This document shows positions 28,007-39,148 of a stretch of DNA of 64,000 bases, piece by piece. This stretch comes from Algoriphagus sp. (GTDB taxonomy: Bacteria; Bacteroidota; Bacteroidia; Cytophagales; Cyclobacteriaceae). The DNA lies in NCBI GenBank assembly GCA_029945945.1, contig JAQSDM010000012.1, positions 448,112 through 512,111 on the forward strand. The letters are read 5' to 3'. A model generated the notes under the pieces. That model ran no database searches. It saw only the letters and a program-made list of their open reading frames with translations, and was not told where the DNA came from. The stretch's first letter is position 1. Each line of letters starts with the position of its first letter. The translations under genes and the position numbers were made by a program.

Positions 28007-28266
28007 TGATTATCAATTAAAAAACGATCACCTAATATATAAATACAAATCAGATTTATTGATGGCTTCTTAGTTGATTTTGAATTCAAGTTTCTCAATA
28101 ATTTTTGGCCATAAACCTGAAAATGAACGGGTAGTCCTTACTTTTGTGCTTTCAAATTCAGTAATAACCTATTAGAACCCATCAGATGAAGTCTGTGAGA
28201 ATGATTCCCCGCAATCGGGAGTAGTTTTGCCAGGTTCCATCCGACAATTAAAACAACAGTAAGCAG

Positions 28267-29256
28267 ATGAAATTAGCAGTGGTAGGAGCTACCGGATTGG
28301 TAGGCTCAGAAATCCTGGAAGTACTCGATGAGCACAACTTCCCATTTGATGAACTTTTACTCGTCGCCAGTGAGCGATCAGTAGGTAAACAGATCACATA
28401 TAAGGGTAAACCTTACACTGTGATCGGATTGGAACAGGCTGTCTCATTGAAACCTGAAGTAGCTATTTTCTCAGCGGGTGGCAGCACTTCTTTGGAGTGG
28501 GCTCCGAAATTCGCAGCAGTTGGTACCCTTGTGATAGACAATTCATCTGCCTGGAGAATGGATACAAGCAAGAAACTGGTTGTACCTGAGATCAACGCGA
28601 AGGAATTGACTAAAACCGATAAAATCATCGCAAACCCAAATTGCTCTACCATCCAGATGGTTTTGGCGTTGGAGCCTTTGCGCCAGCGGTACGGCATCAA
28701 GCGAATCGTCGTTTCTACCTATCAGTCAGTGACTGGCACCGGAAAAGCGGCAGTTGATCAAATGATGGCAGAACGTGCCGGAGAGACCCCTCAAATGGTC
28801 TATCCGCATAAGATTGACATGAACGTGCTTCCTCACATCGATGTGTTCCAACCGAACGGCTACACGAAGGAGGAAATGAAGATGATCAACGAAACCAAGA
28901 AAATATTCAGCGACGAAACCATTCAGGTGACTGCAACCACCGTGAGAGTCCCAACAATGGGCGGCCATTCGGAGGCAGTTAACGTAGAGTTCAAAGAAGA
29001 TTTCGATCTGGCAGAAGTGAGAAAATTGCTTTCTGAAGCTCCTGGAGTGATTGTTCAGGACGATCCTGCAAACTTTATCTATCCTATGCCTATCACGGCA
29101 CACAAAAAAGACGAAGTTTTTGTCGGCAGATTGAGAAGAGACGAGTCACAGCCAAATACTTTGAATATGTGGATCGTGGCAGATAACCTAAGAAAAGGTG
29201 CTGCAACCAACGCTGTTCAGATTGCGGAATATGCTTTAGAAAACGGATTGATTTAA
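28267..29256 (+). CDS. asd: Aspartate-semialdehyde dehydrogenase
   Basis: MKLAVVGATGLVGSEILEVL; ANPNCSTIQMVLAL. Confidence 0.97.
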   Translation: MKLAVVGATGLVGSEILEVLDEHNFPFDELLLVASERSVGKQITYKGKPYTVIGLEQAVSLKPEVAIFSAGGSTSLEWAPKFAAVGTLVIDNSSAWRMDTSKKLVVPEINAKELTKTDKIIANPNCSTIQMVLALEPLRQRYGIKRIVVSTYQSVTGTGKAAVDQMMAERAGETPQMVYPHKIDMNVLPHIDVFQPNGYTKEEMKMINETKKIFSDETIQVTATTVRVPTMGGHSEAVNVEFKEDFDLAEVRKLLSEAPGVIVQDDPANFIYPMPITAHKKDEVFVGRLRRDESQPNTLNMWIVADNLRKGAATNAVQIAEYALENGLI

Positions 29257-30443
29257 TGGAGCAAAGCCAATTTCACAGGGCTGACTTCCAACAATTTGTG
29301 CAGGATCATCTGAATGAAGATCCTGCACTTTTACTTTTTAGGTATCAGGGGAAAATTGATTTCGACCTGCGAACCGCAGTACAGCAGATTTCTGCCAGAC
29401 AAAAAGTTGCGAAAAAGCTCCCTTCTTGGGCTTCAGATTCCAGGATTATTTTCCCTCCATCCATCTCGCTTGAGCAAAGTTCTTCTGAAGAAACAGCCCG
29501 ATTCAAAGCCAAAAACCTTTCCGGAAAAATCATGATCGATCTGACCGGAGGATTTGGAGTGGATAGCTATTTCTTAAGTGAAAACTTCGAAAGAGCGATT
29601 TATTGCGAGCAGCAGGAGGAATTGGCAGAGATCGCAACCAATAATCTGGAAATTCTGGCTCCGGGCAAATTTGAGATTTTCAAGGGCGATGGCTTGGATT
29701 TTTTGGAAAAATCGACTTTGCATTTTGATCTGATTTATGCTGATCCTGCGAGAAGAGGGAAAGGGAATCAAAAGCTTTTTCGGCTTCAGGATTGTGAACC
29801 CGATGTGGTCAGCGCCTGGGAATTGATGAAAAGCAAATCAGATCACATCCTGATCAAAGCCTCACCGATGCTGGATATTTCGCAGTCGCTGACTGAACTT
29901 CCGGATATTCAAAAAGTACATGTGATCTCTGTTAAAAATGAAGTAAAGGAGCTTTTGTTGGAGTGGAAAAAAGGCAGCGCTACCAATGAAAAGGAAATTG
30001 AAGCGGTGGACTTGGGAGAAAAAGAGGCTCATTTCAGCTTTACTTTTTTGGAAGAATCTGAAGCTGAATCCATTTTCGGGGAAGCCGAAAACTATCTGGT
30101 TGAACCGCTTTCTGCCATTTTAAAAGCAGGTGCTTTTAAGAGTTTTGGACAGCGGTTTGGTTTGAAAAAACTTGAAAAGAACAGCCATCTCTACACGTCA
30201 GCGAGTTTACCGAAGGAAATCCCCGGAAGAGTTTTTGAAGTTTTGAGTGAGATTCAGCCAAAAAAAGAGAGTGTCAAGAAGCTTTTTCCTTCCGGCAAAG
30301 CAAATGTGATTACCCGAAATTATGCGACCGGATCTGAAGAATTGAAGAAAAAATTGGGATTGAAAGATGGAGGCAAGGATTTTTTGATTGGCACCAGAAC
30401 ACTAAGCGGGTTCAGGGTTTTTCATTGCCGGTTGGTGAAGTAA
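29256..30443 (+). CDS. Class I SAM-dependent methyltransferase (THUMP-like)
   Basis: MIDLTGGFGVDSYFLS; DLIYADPARR. Confidence 0.88.
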   Translation: MEQSQFHRADFQQFVQDHLNEDPALLLFRYQGKIDFDLRTAVQQISARQKVAKKLPSWASDSRIIFPPSISLEQSSSEETARFKAKNLSGKIMIDLTGGFGVDSYFLSENFERAIYCEQQEELAEIATNNLEILAPGKFEIFKGDGLDFLEKSTLHFDLIYADPARRGKGNQKLFRLQDCEPDVVSAWELMKSKSDHILIKASPMLDISQSLTELPDIQKVHVISVKNEVKELLLEWKKGSATNEKEIEAVDLGEKEAHFSFTFLEESEAESIFGEAENYLVEPLSAILKAGAFKSFGQRFGLKKLEKNSHLYTSASLPKEIPGRVFEVLSEIQPKKESVKKLFPSGKANVITRNYATGSEELKKKLGLKDGGKDFLIGTRTLSGFRVFHCRLVK

Positions 30444-30450
30444 AAAAAAA

Positions 30451-30472
30451 AGTGAAGGATTAATCCTTCACT
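30451..30472 (-). terminator. 22-bp perfect palindrome/terminator overlapping the stop of the DUF4834-like gene
   Basis: AGTGAAGGATTAATCCTTCACT with T-run on minus strand. Confidence 0.7.
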
Positions 30473-30717
30473 TCTTCGTAATCAACGTATTCTCCGCCTT
30501 GGATATCTTTCTGCTTTTTCTTTAGATGATCTTGCGGAACAAAATCTACATTCACTCCTGCTTCCGGCCTGGTTTTTCGCTGCTGTTCACGTTGTTGCTC
30601 TCTCGCAACTTCACTCACCTGCTGTGCAAATTTAGCCAGCTTAGAGCGTAAGAAATACCTGACCAACTGGCCCAAAAGCCAACCAACACCCAGAAGAATT
30701 AAAAGAAACTTTACCAA
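30460..30717 (-). CDS. DUF4834-like small membrane protein
   Basis: N-terminal TM helix, polar tail QREQQRKTRPEAGVNVDFVPQ. Confidence 0.65.
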   Translation of the reverse strand: MVKFLLILLGVGWLLGQLVRYFLRSKLAKFAQQVSEVAREQQREQQRKTRPEAGVNVDFVPQDHLKKKQKDIQGGEYVDYEEVKD

Positions 30718-30742
30718 GACATTTAGATTTTTATGATTGAGC

Positions 30743-33562
30743 TTATCGGCTCAAATAGAGATTTCGCTCAGAATAAATTTTAAGGAAATAATCATCCATC
30801 AAATCATCAATGAAGTAAATCGCTTCACCCGTTGACTTCATCTCTGGTCCCAATTCCTTATTTACATTCGGGAATTTATGGAAAGAGAAAATCGGTTCCT
30901 TGATGGCATAACCCTTTTTCACAGGATTGAATTCAAAGTCCGTTACTTTATTCTCTCCCAACATAACCTTTACGGCATAATTAACGTAAGGTTCTTGATA
31001 CGCTTTGCAAATAAAAGGCACCGTTCGTGATGCTCTTGGGTTGGCTTCGATGATGTAAACCTTGTCATTTTTGATCGCAAACTGGATATTGATCAATCCA
31101 ACTGTCTTCAATGCCAAAGCGATTTTTTTTGTATGAACCTCAATCTGTCGCATCACCAAGTCTCCCAAATTGTAGGGAGGCAACACCGCATACGAATCTC
31201 CTGAGTGGATACCAGCCGGCTCGATATGCTGCATGATACCGATGATGTACACGTTTTCTCCGTCACAGATTGCATCCGCTTCCGCTTCAATCGCATTCTC
31301 GAGGAAGTGATCAAGCAGAATCTCATTATTTGGGATATCTCTCAGGACATTGACCACATGCTGCTCAAGTTCCTGCTCGTTGATCACGATTTTCATGCCT
31401 TGACCGCCCAATACATAACTAGGACGAACCAACAATGGAAACCCGATTGTTTTACAAAGCTCCAGCGCTTCGTCTGTATTGTGGATGGTACCAAACTCAG
31501 GATAAGGAATCCCCAGATCCTTCAAAAGTGTAGAGAATCGACCTCTGTCTTCAGCCAAATCCAGCGCTTCGAAACTCGTCCCGATGATTTTGATTCCGTA
31601 TTTATCCAGCTTTTCAGCAAGTTTCAAAGCGGTCTGACCACCCAACTGAACGATCACTCCAACCGGATTCTCCTGGAGGATGATCTCATAGATATGCTCC
31701 CAGAAGACTGGCTCAAAGTAAAGCTTATCAGCAATATCAAAATCCGTGGAAACAGTCTCCGGGTTGCAATTGATCATGATGGTTTCGTAGCCACATTCTT
31801 TCGCAGCCAGGACACCATGGACACATGAGTAATCAAACTCAATTCCCTGACCTACTCGGTTTGGACCTGAACCCAAAACCACCACTTTCTTCTTCTCAGA
31901 TCGGATAGATTCATTTTCCTCTCCGAAGGTTGAATAATAGTAGGGGGTTTGTGCTGCGAATTCTGCCGCACAGGTATCTACCTGCTTGTAAACTCGCTTG
32001 ATACCCAATTCATGGTATCGCTTGTTGAAAACCTCGCTTTCGAGACAATCCAGCAGATGAGCAATCTGACGGTCTGAGTAGCCTTTTTTCTTGGCCCGAT
32101 CCATCAGCTCAAATGGGATAGAATTGATTTTATATTTTTCAATCTCAGCTTCCAGGTGAATGAATTCCTCGATTTGTTTGAGGAACCACTTGTCTATTTT
32201 AGTGAGATCATGGATTGTCCGGAATGAAATCCCAAGCTTGAATGCGTCATAAATATGAAACAATCTGTCCCAGCTCGGATTTGCCAAAGAGTAAAGAATT
32301 TTAGCCTGATCTCTCAGTTCTTTTCCGTCCGCTCCAAGGCCATTTCTCTTGATTTCCAGAGACTGACAAGCTTTTTGCAAAGCTTCCTGAAAATTGCGGC
32401 CGATGCCCATCACTTCTCCGACTGACTTCATAGAAAGTCCCAATCTTCTGTCAGAACCTTTGAATTTGTCGAAATTCCAACGAGGAATTTTTACAATTAC
32501 ATAGTCAATCGAGGGCTCAAAAAATGCTGATGTATTTCCTGTAATTGAGTTTTTAAGTTCATCCAGATTGTATCCGATGGCAAGTTTTGCTGCCACTTTT
32601 GCAATTGGATATCCTGTTGCCTTTGAAGCTAAAGCTGATGATCTGGAAACTCGCGGATTGATTTCGATTCCGATGATGGTTGCATTATCAGGACTCACCG
32701 CAAACTGTACATTACAGCCTCCGGCAAAATTCCCGATACTGTTCATCATGGTGATGGCATAATTTCTCATGCGTTGATAAACCGTATCCGGCAATGTTAA
32801 AGCCGGAGCGACAGTGATCGAATCCCCTGTATGAACTCCGCATGGGTCAAAATTTTCGATGGAACAGATCACGATCATGTTACCGATATTGTCCCGCATT
32901 ACTTCCAGCTCGTACTCTTTCCAGCCCATGATACTTTGCTCAATCAGCACCTCATGAACCGGAGAAGCCTGAAGGCCTGCAACCAGATATTTTTCAAAGT
33001 CTTCTTCTTTCTCTACGAAAGCTCCGCCTGCACCTCCTAAAGTATAGGACGCACGAATAATCAAAGGAAAACCAATCTCTTGAGCGATTTCTTTACCTTG
33101 AAGGAAGGAAGTTGCTGTGTCACCTAAGCAGACTCCCACACCGATTTTTTCCATCAGAGCTTTAAACTTTTCCCTGTTTTCGGCAGTATCGATGGCTTCG
33201 ATATCGACACCGATCATTTTCACTCCGAATTTGGCCCATACTCCGCCTTTGTCGCAGTCAATTGCCAAATTCAAAGCAGTCTGCCCACCCATGGTAGGCA
33301 ATACGGCATCGATATCAGGATGATCAGTAAGGATTTTTACGATGGATTTCTTTTCCAAAGGAAGTAAATACACGTTATCGGCAGTCACCGGATCGGTCAT
33401 GATCGTGGCCGGATTGGAGTTGATCAGGGTGACTATGATGCCTTCTTCACGAAGGGATCTTGCCGCCTGAGAACCTGCATAATCAAATTCGCAAGCTTGC
33501 CCGATTACAATGGGGCCAGAACCAATTATGAGAACGTGCTTAATGCTACTGTCTTTAGGCAT
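30743..33562 (-). CDS. carB: Carbamoyl-phosphate synthase large subunit (no MGS-like C-terminal domain)
   Basis: 939 aa; LIIGSGPIVIGQACEFDYAG and the second ATP-grasp half; ends at FLKIYSERNLYLSR. Confidence 0.96.
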   Translation of the reverse strand: MPKDSSIKHVLIIGSGPIVIGQACEFDYAGSQAARSLREEGIIVTLINSNPATIMTDPVTADNVYLLPLEKKSIVKILTDHPDIDAVLPTMGGQTALNLAIDCDKGGVWAKFGVKMIGVDIEAIDTAENREKFKALMEKIGVGVCLGDTATSFLQGKEIAQEIGFPLIIRASYTLGGAGGAFVEKEEDFEKYLVAGLQASPVHEVLIEQSIMGWKEYELEVMRDNIGNMIVICSIENFDPCGVHTGDSITVAPALTLPDTVYQRMRNYAITMMNSIGNFAGGCNVQFAVSPDNATIIGIEINPRVSRSSALASKATGYPIAKVAAKLAIGYNLDELKNSITGNTSAFFEPSIDYVIVKIPRWNFDKFKGSDRRLGLSMKSVGEVMGIGRNFQEALQKACQSLEIKRNGLGADGKELRDQAKILYSLANPSWDRLFHIYDAFKLGISFRTIHDLTKIDKWFLKQIEEFIHLEAEIEKYKINSIPFELMDRAKKKGYSDRQIAHLLDCLESEVFNKRYHELGIKRVYKQVDTCAAEFAAQTPYYYSTFGEENESIRSEKKKVVVLGSGPNRVGQGIEFDYSCVHGVLAAKECGYETIMINCNPETVSTDFDIADKLYFEPVFWEHIYEIILQENPVGVIVQLGGQTALKLAEKLDKYGIKIIGTSFEALDLAEDRGRFSTLLKDLGIPYPEFGTIHNTDEALELCKTIGFPLLVRPSYVLGGQGMKIVINEQELEQHVVNVLRDIPNNEILLDHFLENAIEAEADAICDGENVYIIGIMQHIEPAGIHSGDSYAVLPPYNLGDLVMRQIEVHTKKIALALKTVGLINIQFAIKNDKVYIIEANPRASRTVPFICKAYQEPYVNYAVKVMLGENKVTDFEFNPVKKGYAIKEPIFSFHKFPNVNKELGPEMKSTGEAIYFIDDLMDDYFLKIYSERNLYLSR

Positions 33563-33834
33563 TTCAAGTGGGGATTGAGAGAAAGAAATTACTTAGGTCC
33601 AAATTGGTGCAAAATTAGAAAAATAATCCAAAGGGGAACGGATAAGTTTGATTAATCTCAAATGTGTTTGATTCCAAAAATCAATCGGTTGATATCTATG
33701 ACAGAATTTTAAAAAGATTTTCTGCTTCGACAAATCAGGCTGGTATTGAAAAGGATATTTCCTATTTTATGCGATTCTTCCATAATTCAATAACCATTTT
33801 AGCTTTTAAGCAAACTTTCCTGAACCCAAAACCC

Positions 33835-34047
33835 ATGAAATACAAAATTTGGAAAGCCATCATCTTTGCTGTTTTAGCACTCGTGATTGGTTCTTATTTA
33901 CTTGTTTTCAAAGAAAACAAGCTGACCCCTGAGCTATGGAATATTCCATTTATTTTTTGGTCCGGCTTCCTTATCACTGTTTTGGTGGTCGCGCTCACCT
34001 TCCTTGGATCAGTTTTCTTTCCATTTGATGAGCCGAAAAAGCAATGA
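33835..34047 (+). CDS. Small two-TM membrane protein upstream of symporter
   Basis: MKYKIWKAIIFAVLALVIGSYLLVFKEN...; 4-bp overlap with the symporter start. Confidence 0.65.
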   Translation: MKYKIWKAIIFAVLALVIGSYLLVFKENKLTPELWNIPFIFWSGFLITVLVVALTFLGSVFFPFDEPKKQ

Positions 34048-35456
34048 TTTTCTGGCTAAGTTTATTTTTCGCCCTCTTCCTGGCATCGCTGGGATATGCA
34101 TCTTACAAATCTTACAACAAAAACCGCTCTTCGGATGAGTTCATGCTGGCTGGGTCAAATATCGGTGCCATTCTGGGTTTCCTGACTTTTTCTGCAGCTT
34201 TGTTCAGTGCATTTACTTTTATGGGAATGCCGGATTTTTTCCGGACCCACGGGGTGGGCGCCTGGATTTTTCTGGCCCTTTCAGATGGCCTAATGGTATT
34301 TATGCTGGTTTGGTTTGGTTACTCTTTGAGAAAAAGAGCTGCATTAACGGGATATAAAGGTGTTGCCGGATTTATCCAGACTTGCTATCAGAATCGCTAT
34401 GCGGGCTACCTCATTTTCGTAAGTTCCTTTCTGTTTCTGATTCCTTATGTTGCCATTCAGATCCGAGGGATTTCAATCTTTCTGAATGCAGCATTTCCGG
34501 ATATGCTGCCTTACTGGTCCTGGGCTGCTATTCTGGTGGTCTTGATGTTGGTTTATTCTGAAATAGGCGGACTAAAAGCCATCGTTTACAGTGACGCAAT
34601 ACAAGGGGTAATTATGCTGGTAGTAATTTGGATAATAGGCATAACCTGCCTGAAAATGGCAGGAGGATTTGAACCGGCAATAGCCCAAGTGGCTGAAACT
34701 AATCCCGGACTTTTAACTTTGCCTGGTCCGAAAGGGCTTTTTACGAGCCCTTTTCTGATCGCTTCAGCGATTGCAATTGTACTCATTCCAATTTCCCAGC
34801 CTCAGTTTACAACTCGATTGGTGGTATTAAAGGACTTGAAATCAGTGCACAAAATGGCTTATGCAGTTGGTATATTCGCAATCCTCGTTATTCTGCCAAC
34901 TGCCTTCATTGGCTTATATGGGGCAGTCAAATATCCTGATGCAAGTACAGCAGATTTCCTTTCGAATTCGCTCCTGTTTGATCAGGCGGAACCTGTGGCA
35001 GCCCTTGCTGTGGTAGGTTTGTTTGCGGCTTGTCTTTCCACTACCAATGCGCAGATTTTTGCTTTAGGCACTGAATTGAGATCACTTTTATCCGGATCCG
35101 ACAAGTTCAATATGAGAGTGACCCAGGTCTCAATTTTGATTTTCTCAATAATCGTGTTGGTATTTTCTACTTACATGAGCGACGAATTGGTGCTTTTGGC
35201 CAGAGTGAGCTTCACCGGAACTTCGATGATTGCACCGGTAGTTTTGGGAGCAGTGATTTTCAAATATCCGCCAAAATCCCTGCTTCTACTTTCCAGCCTT
35301 GCCCTTGGTTATTTTGTGCTTTCCTTAATAGGTATTGTTCCCGATAGCTTCGGCGAACTTCCCCTGGATTATGTGATGTACTGCGTATTATTTGTCTTGA
35401 CCCTTATCCTGATGCTGAGCCATCATTTTACCCAAAAATCTACCCATGCAGCTTGA
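34044..35456 (+). CDS. Sodium:solute symporter family protein
   Basis: 470 aa, about 13 TM, SSS-type text (YSEIGGLKAIVYSDAIQGVIMLV). Confidence 0.92.
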   Translation: MIFWLSLFFALFLASLGYASYKSYNKNRSSDEFMLAGSNIGAILGFLTFSAALFSAFTFMGMPDFFRTHGVGAWIFLALSDGLMVFMLVWFGYSLRKRAALTGYKGVAGFIQTCYQNRYAGYLIFVSSFLFLIPYVAIQIRGISIFLNAAFPDMLPYWSWAAILVVLMLVYSEIGGLKAIVYSDAIQGVIMLVVIWIIGITCLKMAGGFEPAIAQVAETNPGLLTLPGPKGLFTSPFLIASAIAIVLIPISQPQFTTRLVVLKDLKSVHKMAYAVGIFAILVILPTAFIGLYGAVKYPDASTADFLSNSLLFDQAEPVAALAVVGLFAACLSTTNAQIFALGTELRSLLSGSDKFNMRVTQVSILIFSIIVLVFSTYMSDELVLLARVSFTGTSMIAPVVLGAVIFKYPPKSLLLLSSLALGYFVLSLIGIVPDSFGELPLDYVMYCVLFVLTLILMLSHHFTQKSTHAA

Positions 35457-36825
35457 TCCTACTTTTAAAATTTCAAAGCTGGAAGCTCCACTCAAGAGAT
35501 TCTGGGAACTTTCAGCTGAGAAAATTCTCCAAATAGAAAAGTCCTTTGACCCTGCGAAAGGAGCTCCGGTTTTTACCGAAAAAGGGAAATACGTCACTCG
35601 TGGTTGGACTGAATGGACTCAGGGTTTCCAATACGGATCTGCCTTACTTCAGTTTGATGCCACTGGTGACGAGCAATTTCTTCAGATTGGCAGAAAGAAT
35701 ACGGTCAATAAAATGGCGCCGCACCTCACTCACACAGGAGTGCATGACCACGGTTTCAATAATGTGAGTACCTACGGAAATCTTCTGCGAATGATGGAAG
35801 AAGGAAAAATCGAAGGTTCGGTCTGGGAAAAAGAATTCTACCAGCTAGCTATCAAAGTAAGTGGGGCGGTTCAGGCACTTCGCTGGACCAATACTCCCGG
35901 AGGCGGATACATGTATTCGTTCAACGGCCCGCATTCGCTTTTCGTAGACACCATCCGAACATGCCGGGTTTTGATCCTTTCGCATGCCTTGGGCCATGTG
36001 CTTCAGGGAGAAAATGACAAACGCATCAATCTCCTCCACCGGGCGATTCAACATTTGTTGAGCACCGTACGATATTCGATTTACTATGGAAAAGGAAGGG
36101 ATCGATATGATATTTCAGGCCGTACCGCTCACGAGATTATTTTCAATACAAACGACGGAAACTACCGCTGCCCAAATTCGCAGCAGGGTTACACCGGATT
36201 CAGCACCTGGACCCGCGGACTTGCCTGGGCGATTGCCGGACTTGGAGAGACACTTGAGATTTTGGACAAAATCCCTGAATCCGACTATTCAGAAATCATT
36301 TCCAAAGAATCTCTGATCGCGGAACTTTCGCAGGCAGCTATCGCAACTGCGGAGTTTTACCTGGCGAATACTCCAACTGACGGCATTCCTTATTGGGACA
36401 CAGGAGCGCCTAATTTGCATAAGATGGGGGATTATTTGAATCGACCTGCTGATCCTTACAATGCGTTTGAACCTGTCGACAGCTCGGCTGCAAGTATATC
36501 GGCACAAGGCTTCCTCAGAATCGGAAACTGGCTAAAAAATTCCGATCCGGACCGATCTGCGAAATACATTCAAGCAGGCGGACAACTCGCTCAAACGCTT
36601 TTCAGCGAACCTTATCTATCCACAGCTTCAGATCACCAGGGGATGATTTTGCATTCAATTTATCACCATCCAAATGGGTGGGATTATGCCCCAGATTCGG
36701 CTTTGGCACCTCATGGAGAGTCCAGCATGTGGGGAGATTATCATGCACGGGAATTGGCATTGCTCTCACAGCGAATAATCCGGGGAGAAAAATATTACAG
36801 CTTTTATAACTGCATTGTGAAATGA
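35446..36825 (+). CDS. GH88/GH105-like unsaturated glucuronyl hydrolase-type protein
   Basis: [14 protein letters not shown]...HDHGF...[21 protein letters not shown]...YWDTGAP...[18 protein letters not shown]. Confidence 0.8.
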   Translation: MQLDPTFKISKLEAPLKRFWELSAEKILQIEKSFDPAKGAPVFTEKGKYVTRGWTEWTQGFQYGSALLQFDATGDEQFLQIGRKNTVNKMAPHLTHTGVHDHGFNNVSTYGNLLRMMEEGKIEGSVWEKEFYQLAIKVSGAVQALRWTNTPGGGYMYSFNGPHSLFVDTIRTCRVLILSHALGHVLQGENDKRINLLHRAIQHLLSTVRYSIYYGKGRDRYDISGRTAHEIIFNTNDGNYRCPNSQQGYTGFSTWTRGLAWAIAGLGETLEILDKIPESDYSEIISKESLIAELSQAAIATAEFYLANTPTDGIPYWDTGAPNLHKMGDYLNRPADPYNAFEPVDSSAASISAQGFLRIGNWLKNSDPDRSAKYIQAGGQLAQTLFSEPYLSTASDHQGMILHSIYHHPNGWDYAPDSALAPHGESSMWGDYHARELALLSQRIIRGEKYYSFYNCIVK

Positions 36826-38267
36826 GCGGGGGTAAAAATAAACCACAATATCCACGGGTTGCCCAACTCAAAACAGCCGAGCAGTTTCGGGAGCATTTGG
36901 GAAAAGAAGGAATTGAGTTGGAATTCGATGAAATTCTGACCTCAGGCGAAAAATCTCCTTTTGCGAAAGCGCATCAACTGCGATCCGGCAACCAAATCGG
37001 CAATGCTTTTTGCATCCTCCCGATGGAAGGCTGGGACGGGACAGAGGATGGTCGGCCAACCGATCTCACTCGCAGAAGGTGGAGAAACTTTGGTATCAGC
37101 GGAGCAAAATTACTTTGGGGTTGCGAGGCGGTTGCGGTTCGTCATGAAGGACGCGCAAATCCAAATCAGCTTCTGATGAATGAGGAAAACTTTCAAGACT
37201 TTGTCGAACTTTTCCAACTGGTGCAGGATGCACATCAGGAAGCTTTTGGCCGCACCGATGATTTGGTCATTGGTTTGCAGTTGACTCACTCAGGTCGCTT
37301 CTGCAAACCCAACGATAAAAAGAAGATGGAACCGAGGATTCTGTATCCTCATCCGATTTTGAATAAGAAGTTTGGGTTGCCGGATGATTACCCTTTGATG
37401 ACAGACTCTGAAATCGATCGTATCATTGAGGATTATGTGAAAGCTGCATTTTTAGCCCAAAAAGCAGGATTTCAATTCGTCGATGTCAAGCATTGCCATG
37501 GCTATCTGGGGCATGAGTTTCTTAGCGCTTACGATCGTGAAGGGAAATATGGCGGTTCGTTCGAAAACCGAACCCGATTCCTGAGGGAGATTGTGGCCGG
37601 TATTCGGGCTGAAGCTCCGGGTTTGGAAATTGGCGTTCGCCTCAGCGTGTTTGATTGGATGCCTTTTCAAAAAGGCCCGGATGAAACCGGTGTTCCTTCA
37701 GTCGAAACTGAGTACAATCTTGCATTTGGCGGAGATTCCACTGGAAAGAAAGAAGACCTGAAAGAGCCTTTTGAGTTTTTGCGGCTCTTGGAAGAACTCA
37801 AAATCGAACTCCTTTGCACCACAGCCGGAAGCCCCTATTACAATCCTCATATTCAGCGTCCGGCACTTTTCCCACCTTCTGATGGATATCTTCCGCCGGA
37901 AGATCCGATGCATGGAGTTGCGAGACAAATCCGAGTTACGGGAGAATTGAAAAAGGCTTTTCCTGGTTTTTATGTGGTCGGATCTGCGTACTCCTATCTT
38001 CAGGAATGGCTCCCAAATGTTGGTCAACATGTCCTTCAAACAGGTCAAGCTGACTCGATCGGTTTGGGCAGATTGGTGTTGAGTTACCCTGATTTTCCGT
38101 CAGATATACTGAGTGGAATCCCGATGAAGCGGGGGAAAATCTGCCGAACCTTTTCAGATTGCACGACCGCTCCCCGAAATGGAATGGTCTCAGGTTGCTA
38201 TCCGCTTGATCCTTTCTATAAGACGATGGAAGAATACTCACTGCTTAAACAGCTCAAGGACTCATGA
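36822..38267 (+). CDS. NADH:flavin oxidoreductase (old yellow enzyme family)
   Basis: [13 protein letters not shown]...[36 protein letters not shown]. Confidence 0.9.
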   Translation: MSGGKNKPQYPRVAQLKTAEQFREHLGKEGIELEFDEILTSGEKSPFAKAHQLRSGNQIGNAFCILPMEGWDGTEDGRPTDLTRRRWRNFGISGAKLLWGCEAVAVRHEGRANPNQLLMNEENFQDFVELFQLVQDAHQEAFGRTDDLVIGLQLTHSGRFCKPNDKKKMEPRILYPHPILNKKFGLPDDYPLMTDSEIDRIIEDYVKAAFLAQKAGFQFVDVKHCHGYLGHEFLSAYDREGKYGGSFENRTRFLREIVAGIRAEAPGLEIGVRLSVFDWMPFQKGPDETGVPSVETEYNLAFGGDSTGKKEDLKEPFEFLRLLEELKIELLCTTAGSPYYNPHIQRPALFPPSDGYLPPEDPMHGVARQIRVTGELKKAFPGFYVVGSAYSYLQEWLPNVGQHVLQTGQADSIGLGRLVLSYPDFPSDILSGIPMKRGKICRTFSDCTTAPRNGMVSGCYPLDPFYKTMEEYSLLKQLKDS

Positions 38268-39034
38268 AAAAAGTAGCGCTCGTAACAGGCGGAACACGCG
38301 GAATCGGTTTGGGAATCGCAAGAAAGCTTGCTGAAAATGGTTTTGACCTGGCAGTAAACGGAGTAAGGCCGGAATCAGAAGTCACGGCTGTTTTGGACGA
38401 ACTCACAAGTCTGGGCGTCAAAGTTTGCTATGCTCCGGGAAACATCAGTCAGACGGAAGACCGAAAAGCTATTTTGAAAGTAGTAAAGGAAAATTTCGGA
38501 ACAATCAATGTCCTGGTCAACAATGCCGGAGTTGCCCCGAGAACGAGAGCGGATATCTTGGAAGTCACCGAGGAGGATTACGATCACCTGATGGAGATCA
38601 ATCAGCGCGGGACATTTTTCCTGACCCAGGAGATTGCAAAGTGGATGATTGAGCTGAAAAAGGAATCTCCGGAATCACCGATTTCCATCGTAAATATCAC
38701 CTCAATCTCAGCAGTTTTGGCTTCTGTCAATCGGGCTGTTTATTGCATGTCAAAATCAGGACTATCCATGCTTTCTCAACTAATGGCAGTGCGAATGGCT
38801 GAGTTTGGGATTCCTGTATATGAAATCCGGCCCGGCGTGATCGAAACAGATATGACCGAAAAAGTGAAAGGCGCTTATCAGGATAGGATAGCCAATGGTC
38901 TGACGTTAGAACCGCGAATGGGCCAACCGGAAGATGTCGCAAAGGTAGTTGCAGCGTTGGTGCGAGGAGACCTTCCTTATTCCACAGGTCAGGTAATAAC
39001 TGTTGACGGAGGATTGACGGTAGCGAGACTTTGA
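38264..39034 (+). CDS. SDR family oxidoreductase (3-ketoacyl-ACP reductase-like)
   Basis: [37 protein letters not shown]. Confidence 0.93.
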   Translation: MKKVALVTGGTRGIGLGIARKLAENGFDLAVNGVRPESEVTAVLDELTSLGVKVCYAPGNISQTEDRKAILKVVKENFGTINVLVNNAGVAPRTRADILEVTEEDYDHLMEINQRGTFFLTQEIAKWMIELKKESPESPISIVNITSISAVLASVNRAVYCMSKSGLSMLSQLMAVRMAEFGIPVYEIRPGVIETDMTEKVKGAYQDRIANGLTLEPRMGQPEDVAKVVAALVRGDLPYSTGQVITVDGGLTVARL

Positions 39035-39148
39035 TAAAAAATCTTCTCCAAAATGAAAGGAATTAAGATTAATTCAAGCTTTAGAATTGAGTAACTTTCA
39101 TCTGTCAAAAGTCAAGTTTAACCGTTGAATTAATCTCTTTTTAATATC

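Noticed and set aside
31205-31828. 207-aa plus-strand ORF opposite carB
   Set aside because: Fully antisense to a strongly supported carB; composition looks like a shadow ORF.
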